38,040 bases of DNA from Aquimarina pacifica (GTDB taxonomy: Bacteria; Bacteroidota; Bacteroidia; Flavobacteriales; Flavobacteriaceae), in assembly GCF_000520955.1 (NCBI RefSeq), contig NZ_JACC01000053.1, positions 1 to 38,040 of the forward strand, in the 5' to 3' direction. Below are positions 24,586-32,843 of the stretch, piece by piece. A program made the position numbers and the translations under genes. The first letter of the stretch is position 1. Every line of letters starts with the position of its first letter. Under the pieces are notes generated by a model. The model saw only the letters and a list, made by a program, of their open reading frames with translations. It did not search any database and was not told where the DNA came from.

Positions 24586-24684
24586 TTTGTCAACCTGAAC
24601 CTGACCAAGAAACATTGAAGTAAAATATTTGTTTCATAGACAAGTCCAGCTTGACAAAGGAACTTCTGTTTTCTAACGGAAGTT
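24586..24684. repeat. Palindromic intergenic element, REP/MITE-like
   Basis: Between converging genes lies a long imperfect palindrome. TTTGTCAACCTGAACCTGAC (from 24586) faces GACAAGTCCAGCTTGACAAA (24639-24658) with few mismatches, and inside it GAAACA faces TGTTTC. Directly after it comes a second hairpin, AACTTCTGTT (24661-24670) with AACGGAAGTT (24675-24684), counting one G-T pair. Neither is followed by a T-run. The double-hairpin build resembles the small palindromic elements scattered through flavobacterial intergenic regions; copy number was not testable here. Confidence 0.5.
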
Positions 24685-24717
24685 GAGTTGATTGAGAAAG
24701 ATGTTTTTACCTCTTTT

Positions 24718-27579
24718 CTAGTTCTTGATTATCTTTTCTTTAGTAAGGAATCCGTCTATGTCTATAATTGCTATATATGTTCCTTTTTTAACTTTTGAAC
24801 CACTGTCTGATATCCCATTCCAAGTATATTTACTGTTGTTGGTGTGTTTTTGATTCGCAATCAATTTTCGAATAGAATTTCCGAAAATATCATAAATATT
24901 AATGGATATATTCGTTTGTTCTTTTGCTTCTATAGAAAAAGATACCTGATCCGTAAATGTATTAGGATGTACTATAATGTTCTTGTTTTCTTCCAAAGTT
25001 TCTTTTGAGATGTTTTCTGTTTTTCTCCATGGTCTGCCAAGAGGTTCGTCTAGCCATAAAAGTATGAACTCATTATCATCAGGCAACCCTGTTCCTAAAT
25101 GTCTACCAATACTAAAAGGGTAATTATTGTCATTTAATACTCCAATCAAGAAAGGGTTAAATACAACAACACTTTCTATAGTAACAAACGGAAAGGCAAA
25201 TTCTTGACCAATCCCTATGTCTCCTGATAATCCGGGTTCTGATATTCTGTAAATATCGTTGATGTCGAGAAGATCAATATTATGTCTTTTTTCAATTATA
25301 GCTTCGTTAGGATCTAGTTTTATTTCGTAAATAGCTTTGAACCCATTTAAGTCCCCCTGAGAGCCATCTCGTTCTATAATTAATCCTCGCTTACGACTAA
25401 ACATGATAAAATCTCCAATGGCTGTAGCATTTTCATTTAATACATATTCGAATTTTTTTCCAGTATAAGAAGCACTTTCAAGGTCAAATTCATGAACTAA
25501 TAAGTTACTGTTTTCAGAATTTTCGAGGGGTTTTTCTAATAGTGGAAATAGTGTTTTTTTATCAGTACTGAGTGCCATTCCTTCAAAACCACCACTGCTT
25601 TTAACTTTAAATGGAGTATCTAAAATAGTACTGCGATATGGCCAATATAGTCCAGCTAACCAAGGGGTGTTTACGCCATTTTGATCTTGTAAATTTGTTC
25701 CGTCTCCCGAGTCCCCTACTTTCGGGAAATCTCCAAAAAGACATACGGTTCTTATTTCTGGATATTGCTCTTGGGCAATAAGTAAGGTTCTAAAATCGAA
25801 ACTTTGTATATCTGCTCTGTCTGTCAAATTATTTTTGACAACAAGATCTGCTATAGCTTTGGTAAAGGACTCGGCATCTACAGTTCGATCAGAAAAAATA
25901 TCTCCACGATCATCGGTGTCTGTTCTTGGGTTTATTTTTGTTTCGATGTTATAGCGCACTTTTGATGCGTTTTTCCAGCGTTTTTCAGCTTCTGAATTAG
26001 AGACACCTGCACCATACTTATAATAGGCAACATAAAAATCAACAAAATCAAATAACTGTTGTAATGATGGCATTATATAAGGGTCGATTAGGTTGTTTTG
26101 ATTTGCAAAGGCAATAGAAACGGGAGATAAAGAAAGATCATTGGTTTGAGCAGGTCTTCCTGGTAAAATTTTGTCTGCAATATATGTTGCTTGGATGTGT
26201 GCTAAAGTTACATCTTTTACTAATACTTCATCATTATACGTATATGAAGTACCATCAACTCTACGGGTTTTGGCAGATTCAATATGTGGGTCATGATCTA
26301 ATACAGGAATTTGGTCTGATGTAATACCGCAGTCTGTTTCTAAAGTAGGCATTAAATAATCTAGTGCTGCTTCCATAGCGGGGAGTGTATTTTCGGGGCG
26401 CAAATTTCTTGCGCCTCTATGCCCTTGAGCATCAAATAAATTAACATCTATTAATCCGTCAGAATCAATATAATCTGGTTGGCCATTAGTATCGTTATCA
26501 AAATTTTGTATCGCTTCTAATAATAAGTCAGGTCGATCAGATATAATTCCTTGTACACCAAGATCTAAAAGAGCGTTCATGCTTTCTAAATCGTTTACTG
26601 TATAAACAACAACAGGGTGTCCTGCGTTGTTTAAAGAGGATACATTAAATATTTCACTAGAAGCGCTGGTGAGACTTGGATCGGGGTTCGAACGACTATT
26701 AACTAGTGTAGTACTATCTCCGTCATCAAGCATTACGAACCATGGAGACATTACAGGAGTTTTGCCCCCAAACTTTTGTGCATGTGCTCTCATGGCATTC
26801 ATTACCCGTAATGCACTATATTCTTCATTAAATGGATTTTGTTTAGCCCGTAGTTCTTTTCCATTTTCATCAAAATCAGGAAGTCTTATTGGCGCTTCTA
26901 ATAAAATACCGTTTTTGTCAAAGTGTAATATAAAAGGTCCGAATTCGTCACCAATCCAAAAATCTCCATTGGGAGTTCTTTGTATAGATTCTATGTCAAA
27001 GTCAGCACCAGTAAGAATTCTAGAAGTACTAAAATGATTAGTAATAGCAAAAGGAATTTTATGGTTAGGGTCTCTGAGCTCAATATGTTCCAAAATCTCT
27101 ATAGAACCATCTCCTTTGCTAATAATAGATTCGAATTCTGGTTTTATTCGATACATTCTTAAATTATAATCGGCAGAATTTTCTATACTCCCAAAACCGT
27201 TGTCAGATAATGCCATAAAGGTACCGTCAAAATTATTAAGGATAGCAGAAAAACCTTGTACAGGTTGTTTATTAAAAAAAGGAACTGGTTGTTGATTGAT
27301 TAATCCTTGGTTGATATATTGTCCTGAGGTGGGCCCTTCAGAGAAACTAGCTGCTGGCAAAACAGCACGAGAGATTAAGATGTCTCCAAAATTAAAGTAG
27401 GACGAACCAGTTCCTTTAGCGTATTTTTTTTGATTGAAGCAATTATCTTTTGGAATATCAAATTGAAAGTTTTCTGAATTTTTTTTAGAGATTTGGGCAC
27501 TAAGTGATGCCGTTATGCATATAGCTCCAACAAGGAAACTATATTTTAATTTTGAGATGATTGTGTAACATCGTTTCAT
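24718..27579 (-). CDS. T9SS-secreted phytase-like/esterase protein with nested GDPD domain
   Basis: From the ATG at 27579 the protein has 953 residues; the frame runs upstream only to a GTG at 27618. A signal peptide (YSFLVGAICITASLSAQ) is followed by the first half of a phytase-like domain (PF13449 type; GFSAILNNFDGTFMALSDNG, then GDFWIGDEFGPFILHFD). Next is a partial glycerophosphodiester phosphodiesterase C-terminus (VVVYTVNDLESMNALLDLG, GIISDRPDLL), then a full GDPD domain (GHRGARNLRPENTLPA with His387; LETDC; LDHDPH). The second phytase-like half follows (SSGGFEGMALSTDKKTLFPL), and a T9SS type A sorting domain closes the protein (HPNTFTDQVSF to the terminal TKEKIIKN). It is probably exported to the surface to release phosphate or glycerol phosphate from organic phosphodiesters. 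It stands alone, preceded by an inverted repeat close to its start. Confidence 0.88.
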   Translation of the reverse strand: MKRCYTIISKLKYSFLVGAICITASLSAQISKKNSENFQFDIPKDNCFNQKKYAKGTGSSYFNFGDILISRAVLPAASFSEGPTSGQYINQGLINQQPVPFFNKQPVQGFSAILNNFDGTFMALSDNGFGSIENSADYNLRMYRIKPEFESIISKGDGSIEILEHIELRDPNHKIPFAITNHFSTSRILTGADFDIESIQRTPNGDFWIGDEFGPFILHFDKNGILLEAPIRLPDFDENGKELRAKQNPFNEEYSALRVMNAMRAHAQKFGGKTPVMSPWFVMLDDGDSTTLVNSRSNPDPSLTSASSEIFNVSSLNNAGHPVVVYTVNDLESMNALLDLGVQGIISDRPDLLLEAIQNFDNDTNGQPDYIDSDGLIDVNLFDAQGHRGARNLRPENTLPAMEAALDYLMPTLETDCGITSDQIPVLDHDPHIESAKTRRVDGTSYTYNDEVLVKDVTLAHIQATYIADKILPGRPAQTNDLSLSPVSIAFANQNNLIDPYIMPSLQQLFDFVDFYVAYYKYGAGVSNSEAEKRWKNASKVRYNIETKINPRTDTDDRGDIFSDRTVDAESFTKAIADLVVKNNLTDRADIQSFDFRTLLIAQEQYPEIRTVCLFGDFPKVGDSGDGTNLQDQNGVNTPWLAGLYWPYRSTILDTPFKVKSSGGFEGMALSTDKKTLFPLLEKPLENSENSNLLVHEFDLESASYTGKKFEYVLNENATAIGDFIMFSRKRGLIIERDGSQGDLNGFKAIYEIKLDPNEAIIEKRHNIDLLDINDIYRISEPGLSGDIGIGQEFAFPFVTIESVVVFNPFLIGVLNDNNYPFSIGRHLGTGLPDDNEFILLWLDEPLGRPWRKTENISKETLEENKNIIVHPNTFTDQVSFSIEAKEQTNISINIYDIFGNSIRKLIANQKHTNNSKYTWNGISDSGSKVKKGTYIAIIDIDGFLTKEKIIKN

Positions 27580-27584
27580 GATTG

Positions 27585-27622
27585 TAAAGTGTTTTGAGTT
27601 AAATTGGTTTTTAAACACTTTA
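27585..27622 (-). promoter_or_regulatory. Inverted repeat immediately upstream of the GDPD/phytase-like gene
   Basis: TAAAGTGTTT (27585-27594) and AAACACTTTA (27613-27622) are perfect 10-base inverted arms with an 18-base spacer. The inner end is 5 bases from the start codon at 27579. In RNA this would form a hairpin that could hide the start; as DNA it could be an operator. Confidence 0.45.
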
Positions 27623-27783
27623 AAATTACACGCTATGTATTACTGAATTGTTTGTACTATTTAAATAAATGATTAGGAAAAAGTTAGGTGTTTTACCTTT
27701 GTGTGTTCTCTCTAAAACTGGCTAGAGACCCAAGAGGTCATTTCAATCATATTTCATTGACTGTTTGGTTATAAGTAGGATAT

Positions 27784-28305
27784 TTAACTTTTATATAATC
27801 TATACCAATGTTCTTTTTTTATTTGATATCTTCTATCTATACAGTCGTCTTTTATATTATAGAATTCGAAAGAGGGAGTCATTATTTTTTCTAAAATTTT
27901 TACAGACTTGTCATTTTCGATATTTACATCTGCTGTAACTTTTGAAGTCTTACGTACATCAAAACTAAAATCAATTAGTCCTTTTGCTATTTCTGTACCA
28001 TATCCTTTGCCCCAAAATTTCTGTGCAATACTATAGGCTATTTCTTCTTCATTTTTATTGTTCTTAAGAAAGCCGCAAATACCTATTATTTCAGACCTAC
28101 TCTTTTTTGTGAACCCCCAAATATTAGTATCTGATTTTTGTTCTAATTCTATAAGCTCTTTTAAGCGTAAATCACTTTTTTTTCTAGATAGTGTTTTTCT
28201 TGGGATAGGATGCATTACCTCAGGATCTCTCATTAATTCATAAAAGTCTGAAGCATCTGTATTTTTAAGTCTTCTTACAAGTAATCTTTCTGTTTCGAAG
28301 ATCAT
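27784..28305 (-). CDS. GNAT-family N-acetyltransferase, RimJ/RimL-like
   Basis: The 173-residue product starts at the ATG at 28305 (MIFETERLLVRRLKNTDASD); the frame extends to a TTG at 28350 that would overlap the upstream gene. The N-terminal pattern TERLLVRRL, the PEVMHPIP segment and the acetyl-CoA-binding motif A QKFWGKGYGTEIAKGLIDF mark the RimJ/RimL branch, which acetylates protein N-termini or small amines using acetyl-CoA. VNIENDKSVKILEKI is the usual later motif, though the common LGF that follows is replaced by MTPSFEF. Last gene of a five-gene minus-strand cluster, 23 bases after the esterase gene. Substrate unknown. Confidence 0.88.
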   Translation of the reverse strand: MIFETERLLVRRLKNTDASDFYELMRDPEVMHPIPRKTLSRKKSDLRLKELIELEQKSDTNIWGFTKKSRSEIIGICGFLKNNKNEEEIAYSIAQKFWGKGYGTEIAKGLIDFSFDVRKTSKVTADVNIENDKSVKILEKIMTPSFEFYNIKDDCIDRRYQIKKEHWYRLYKS

Positions 28306-28328
28306 TTTAATCTTGGTTAAGTCATAGG

Positions 28329-28988
28329 TTATATATGATTTTCTAACCAATCTTTAAACTGATAAAAGTTTTGAGGAGCAACACCGTGGCCAACCATAAA
28401 TTCATTTAGAGGTGCGGTTATACCTAGTTTTTTAAGAAATATAGGTGCTTTACGGGCCCAATCAACAGGAATGACCTGATCAACGCTACCGTGAGAGCAG
28501 TAGAAGTTAAGAGAAGAAAAATCAGAATCCTTATATCCTTCTTTTAATATACCTTCATTAATATAGCCACTTAATGCAATGACATTTTTAATTTTTTCTG
28601 GATAGGAGATTGCTACAGCATAGCTAAGAATAGTTCCTTGACTAAACCCCAGAATAGAAACATTATTTTTGTCTAAATTATATGCTTCTATTGCTTCGTC
28701 TATAAAATTTGCAATTTTATCACGAGATTCTATCGCTTGCTCATCATCGCTAAATTTTCCCTTATCTGTATCAAAATAGATGGCGTACCATGCATTTCCT
28801 TGTGGTTGCATAGGGTAAGGAGCTCGAACAGAAATGATACATAGTTCTTCTGATAACTCACTAGAGAAAGAAAAAAGATCATTTTCATCACTGCCATATC
28901 CGTGAAACATAAAAAGAACGGGAGTTTTTTCTTTTTTTACTGTGGGTTCTTTGATAATATGATATAAGGAAAGTGTATTACTAGACAT
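28329..28988 (-). CDS. Phospholipase/carboxylesterase-type alpha/beta hydrolase
   Basis: The 219-residue product is a compact alpha/beta hydrolase of the YpfH/carboxylesterase-2 type (PF02230). It has the oxyanion strand LFMFHGYGSDENDLF (25-39), the conserved RAPYPMQPQGNAWY, the nucleophile elbow GFSQG with Ser116, and the later acid and base Asp170 (HGSVDQVIP) and His201 (VGHGV). There is no signal peptide, so it is cytosolic. Family members hydrolyse small esters, lysophospholipids or acyl-proteins; the substrate here is unknown. It lies 38 bases downstream of the DUF4870-like gene and 23 bases ahead of the acetyltransferase. Confidence 0.9.
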   Translation of the reverse strand: MSSNTLSLYHIIKEPTVKKEKTPVLFMFHGYGSDENDLFSFSSELSEELCIISVRAPYPMQPQGNAWYAIYFDTDKGKFSDDEQAIESRDKIANFIDEAIEAYNLDKNNVSILGFSQGTILSYAVAISYPEKIKNVIALSGYINEGILKEGYKDSDFSSLNFYCSHGSVDQVIPVDWARKAPIFLKKLGITAPLNEFMVGHGVAPQNFYQFKDWLENHI

Positions 28989-29026
28989 AAATTAAATTGC
29001 TAAAAAGTAAAAATAGATGATTTGGT

Positions 29027-29356
29027 CTATTTGATAAAATTAAACCATTCTTGAAAATAGGGGCCTAAAATAGGAACTGTTTTTTGTTCTTCGCGAGAAG
29101 CTGTTATAAGTCCATAACCAAATAGTACGAATATAAAAATGTAAAAAGCAGAACTAATCGCCCAGGAGTCAAAAATACTAACAAATACTCCCAGAACATA
29201 AAATGAAATGTTTATGCCCAAAGCCTGACGAATATGGAAATTAGCAAATTTATTTTTATTGTCTTGATTCATGAAATAGGCTATGATCGTACCCACAATA
29301 GTAATATATGCTATAATAGCTGCTGTTTTTCCTTGTTTTGCGTAATCTGATTGCAT
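29027..29356 (-). CDS. Small DUF4870/Tic20-like membrane protein
   Basis: The 109-residue product has three or four predicted membrane segments (AAIIAYITIVGTIIAYFM; GINISFYVLGVFVSIFDSWA; FYIFIFVLFGYGLI). The pattern NKFANFHIRQALGINI between the first two is characteristic of DUF4870/Tic20-like small membrane proteins, whose role is not established. Its C-terminus (VPILGPYFQEWFNFI) also fits the family. It lies 46 bases after the dihydroorotase-like gene and is probably in the same transcript. Confidence 0.82.
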   Translation of the reverse strand: MQSDYAKQGKTAAIIAYITIVGTIIAYFMNQDNKNKFANFHIRQALGINISFYVLGVFVSIFDSWAISSAFYIFIFVLFGYGLITASREEQKTVPILGPYFQEWFNFIK

Positions 29357-29402
29357 GACTGACAGGTGATTTTATTAATACATTTTATATATAAATCCGA
29401 AT

Positions 29403-30656
29403 TTACTTTAGGATTATTTTATTATTGGCAATAATACCATAAACATGTCCTTTTATTGATTTTCCTATAAAAGCACTGTTTTTTGAGGTAGACATAATAT
29501 GTCCTTCGGTAAAAGTGGTTTCATTTTTTGGGTTAAAAAGTGATAAATTCGCTTTATTTCCTCTATCAATAGAGGTGTTATTGATACCGAAAATTGATTT
29601 GCCATTAGTAAGCATAGCAATAGTCCTTTCTAAGCCCAATATTTTGTTAAGTGTACCAAAGGCACTTTCTAACCCCAGTGTACCATAAGCCGAATTGTCA
29701 AATTCTACTTTTTTTAGTTCGATATCCATAGGTTGGTGATCGCAAGTAATTGTATCGATTGTTCCATCATTGATGCCTTTTAGTAGGGCGGTAACATCTT
29801 CTTTGGTACGAAGTGGTGGTAATACTTTAAAATTTGTATCAAAGGTTTCTAGTTCTCTGTCGGTAAAAGCAATGTGATGTACAGTGGTACTACAGCTAAT
29901 ATTTAATCCTTTGGCTTTTGCTGTACGAATTAGGTCAACAGATTTGGCAGTAGATATTGTAGGTATATGTAATGAGCCTCCTGTATGTTCTAGAAGAAAT
30001 AAATCTCTTACAATTTGTAGTTCTTCTGCAAGGGCAGGAATCCCCTTTAATCCTAATAAGGTACTTTGTTCCTCTTCGTTAACAATACCTTTTCCTGCAA
30101 TATCATTCTCTTGCGGAAAAGAAATTACCAAACCGTTAAAATTTTGGGTGTAAAGTAGTGCGATTTTTAATAAGTTCGGATTGTAGATAGCTTTTTTATA
30201 ATCCCCAAAAGCAATTGCTCCTGCTTGCTTCATATCATATAATTCTGCTAGAGCTTCTCCTTTTGATTGCGTTGTTAAAGCACCTATAGGGTATAGAGAT
30301 ACTGCATTTTCTAACGCTTTACTTTTTAAAAAACCTATAGATGTATTTGTGTCAGTTATTGGTAAGGTGTTTGGCTGTAGAGCGATACTAGTAAAACCAC
30401 TTTTTGCAGCTACTTCTAGTCCATTAGCAATAGTTTCTCTTTCCTCATATCCAGGTTCACCAAAACTTACACTACTATCAAACCAACCCTGAGAAACATG
30501 CAGTTCATCTAGAATTATTTCTTGTACATGATCAGGAGTATTTATAGAGGTGTCTATATTGGTAATAACACCATTTTCTATTAAAATATCAACGGTTTTA
30601 TTATGAAAAGGAGACTGGGGATCAAGTATTGTGGCAGCCTTTAGTAAAAAATTCAT
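29403..30656 (-). CDS. Dihydroorotase-like protein lacking metal-binding histidines
   Basis: The 417-residue product has the amidohydrolase fold and overall sequence of class I dihydroorotases: ANGLEVAAKSGFTSIALQPN near residue 80, TTVHHIAFTD near 255, and GTLGLESAFGTL, then a C-terminal RGNKANLSLFNP strand region. However, the metal site DxHxHxREPG reads FDSSVSFGEPG (59-69), so both histidines are serine (62 and 64) and the substrate-binding arginine is glycine (66); DHAPH reads DHQPM. It should not bind the usual zinc pair and is probably inactive as a dihydroorotase. Non-catalytic homologues (PyrC-prime of Pseudomonas) support aspartate transcarbamoylase assembly; a similar role is possible here though no pyrB lies nearby. 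Its ATG overlaps the stop of the upstream BatA-like gene by 4 bases. Confidence 0.85.
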   Translation of the reverse strand: MNFLLKAATILDPQSPFHNKTVDILIENGVITNIDTSINTPDHVQEIILDELHVSQGWFDSSVSFGEPGYEERETIANGLEVAAKSGFTSIALQPNTLPITDTNTSIGFLKSKALENAVSLYPIGALTTQSKGEALAELYDMKQAGAIAFGDYKKAIYNPNLLKIALLYTQNFNGLVISFPQENDIAGKGIVNEEEQSTLLGLKGIPALAEELQIVRDLFLLEHTGGSLHIPTISTAKSVDLIRTAKAKGLNISCSTTVHHIAFTDRELETFDTNFKVLPPLRTKEDVTALLKGINDGTIDTITCDHQPMDIELKKVEFDNSAYGTLGLESAFGTLNKILGLERTIAMLTNGKSIFGINNTSIDRGNKANLSLFNPKNETTFTEGHIMSTSKNSAFIGKSIKGHVYGIIANNKIILK

Positions 30657-32581
30657 TTGAGATATTTTAATAATAGTATTTCAATTAGCAAAAATAGCAA
30701 TGCAAAAATAATAAACCATTTCCAAAGTTCATTAACACTACTATCTTCTTTTATTTGATCAAAAAGTTCAGTAACAGATTCACTTACTTCATAAGCCTCA
30801 TTGGTTATTAAAGAGTAATATTGCAAATCACTTTCTATGCTATTATAATTATAACTGACATGTTGAATACTATTTTTGTTTTGATCTTCGAGGCTATAAA
30901 CTCCTGCTTGTGTAGGTACTTCTTCTGTAGTAATACGGACTTTGGTAGGAAAACTCTGTTGTAACGGAACAATTTTTTCTTTCTCAGAGACCAAAGATAA
31001 GATACCATCTTGTCCTAAAGTAACAGGTACATCATAAGAATTAGTCTCACCAATTGTATAAGAAATATCTGTATGTTTTAAACTCTGTTTTGCAATATTA
31101 TAAAACGTAGGTACAATTAGAGGCGAATTTTTAAAATTAGAATTATTTTGATTAATTGCCGCACTAAATACGTACAATGAATTTGTTTTAAACAAAAACG
31201 GACTATTGTCTTCAAATGATAGAATCACATTGGTGCCATTTGTTTGATAATAGTTATTAACTTTTGGATATTGAAAATTGGTAATATTTTTATCAAACAC
31301 TCCTCTATACAATGGATGCGAAAAATGAATGGTTGTAATCTTTTTTTCTTGTTTTTTTTCTGAAAAAATCCCTTCTGTAGAAAATCCACTTATAAACTGT
31401 TGGTAAGAATCTAAGTCTCCTTCATTTGCAGGTATTAAACAAATAATTCCCCCTTGATCGGCAAAAGGTGTTAATGCGTTTAGAAGGGATACAGGAATCT
31501 GCTTAACCTCATTGATAATAATGACGTTAGAGGTGCTGATGTCGTTATAATTAAGTTCATTAAGTGTCGTACTCGTTAATGAAAACTCATCAGGTGTAAA
31601 TATGTTTTTAATAAAATGGTCGCTTGCCTCATTGATAGCTAGTACTTTGATTTTCTCGGGAGTATTAATGGTGAAGTATCTAGAGTTATCAAATGTAATA
31701 GAGGGATCATCTAGCGTAACACGTCCATTTATTTTAATATTTTCTTCTAAACGAAATGCTGTTTTTGCTGTACCGTCTTTTGGTATAGAAACTGCCATTT
31801 TTGCTAATAAAGTGTCGTCATTATAGAGGGCAATCGAAGTGTTTTTTGAAGCAATATCTGTAGTGCTCAGTAACACATGTAAGTATAATTCATTTTCAAT
31901 ATTACGTTCTAGATATAGACTATCAATAGAAATGTTTTGACGTGTAACGGGGCTTAATTTTACTAAATGTGTTTTGATCTGATTATCTGCGGGTATTGCA
32001 ACAGGGTCCTTTTTCTGTTGAAAATCAGAAATCATTATAAGGCGCTTGATTGTTTGGGCTGTGTTACCTAATAGCTGTTTTCCTTTTAAGTAAGCAGCAT
32101 TATATGAAAGTTGATTTGAGGAGTATTCTAATTGTAAAAGATCATTTAGAATATCTTGTTTCGATACATCTGTAAAAGATTCGGTATTAGTGAAAAGAGA
32201 TATTTTTTCTTCTTCGGGAGTGTTATTAAGGATTTCCTGAATAGCTCTTTTTAATAAAGGACCTTTTGCTCCCTTTGCTTGCATACTAAAAGAGTTGTCA
32301 AGGTAAATAACGGTTTCGCTTTTTTTGCCTACCAGTTCTTCTAAAGCCAAAAAAGGTTGGGAAAAAGCAATAATTAGAAATGCTAGAGCCAATAGTCTGG
32401 ACAAAAGCGTAAGCCATTTTTTAATTCGAGAACTTTTTCTAGTTTGTAATGAAATAGATTTTAAGAACTGAACATTACTGAAATTTACTTTTTGAAAACG
32501 TCTTAACTGAAATAAATGGACTATAATGGGAATAACAAGGGCGAAGAGAGCAAAAAGAAATTCTGGATGTTTAAACTGCAT
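30653..32581 (-). CDS. BatA/VWA-domain membrane protein
   Basis: The 642-residue product opens with the BatA/aerotolerance N-terminal module: a membrane helix (FLFALFALVIPIIVHLFQLR), the motif RRFQKVNFSNVQFLKSI, and a second helix (LLALAFLIIAFSQPFLAL, residues about 63-80). A von Willebrand A-like domain follows with an intact MIDAS (YLDNSFSM; Asp95, Ser97, Ser99). A long beta-rich periplasmic-type part ends in a C-terminal helix (WKWFIIFALLFLLIEILLL). Related Bacteroidota proteins are encoded near Bat/MoxR clusters and have a poorly known envelope role. Here there is no MoxR. The 4-base overlap with the dihydroorotase-like gene implies coupled translation. A TATATTTG box lies 18 bases upstream of the ATG. 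Confidence 0.87.
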   Translation of the reverse strand: MQFKHPEFLFALFALVIPIIVHLFQLRRFQKVNFSNVQFLKSISLQTRKSSRIKKWLTLLSRLLALAFLIIAFSQPFLALEELVGKKSETVIYLDNSFSMQAKGAKGPLLKRAIQEILNNTPEEEKISLFTNTESFTDVSKQDILNDLLQLEYSSNQLSYNAAYLKGKQLLGNTAQTIKRLIMISDFQQKKDPVAIPADNQIKTHLVKLSPVTRQNISIDSLYLERNIENELYLHVLLSTTDIASKNTSIALYNDDTLLAKMAVSIPKDGTAKTAFRLEENIKINGRVTLDDPSITFDNSRYFTINTPEKIKVLAINEASDHFIKNIFTPDEFSLTSTTLNELNYNDISTSNVIIINEVKQIPVSLLNALTPFADQGGIICLIPANEGDLDSYQQFISGFSTEGIFSEKKQEKKITTIHFSHPLYRGVFDKNITNFQYPKVNNYYQTNGTNVILSFEDNSPFLFKTNSLYVFSAAINQNNSNFKNSPLIVPTFYNIAKQSLKHTDISYTIGETNSYDVPVTLGQDGILSLVSEKEKIVPLQQSFPTKVRITTEEVPTQAGVYSLEDQNKNSIQHVSYNYNSIESDLQYYSLITNEAYEVSESVTELFDQIKEDSSVNELWKWFIIFALLFLLIEILLLKYLK

Positions 32582-32598
32582 TCCTTAGTAACGTTTGT

Positions 32599-32606
32599 CA
32601 AATATA
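32599..32606 (-). promoter_or_regulatory. Candidate -7 box of the BatA-like gene cluster
   Basis: Minus strand TATATTTG matches TAnnTTTG exactly, 17 bases before the ATG at 32581. No good -33 element is visible, so the call rests on the -7 box and its position in a divergent junction. Confidence 0.4.
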
Positions 32607-32843
32607 CTATAAGATTTGTGAATAGGTATTTTTGTGATCGTATTTTTTCTATCTAAAACATAATAAAGTTAGATTTTTTTGTCTTCTTGTATTTGTATTA
32701 AAAGAATAAATTTTTGAGTGTCCTTATTAGTATAATTAAGACAAAACCACTGAATGTCTATGTATCTTAAAATAAGCCGTACATTTACGTTTTCATTCAG
32801 AAATGGCATTTAGTAGTAACTTGTTGTTTCGTAAACAGTTTAT

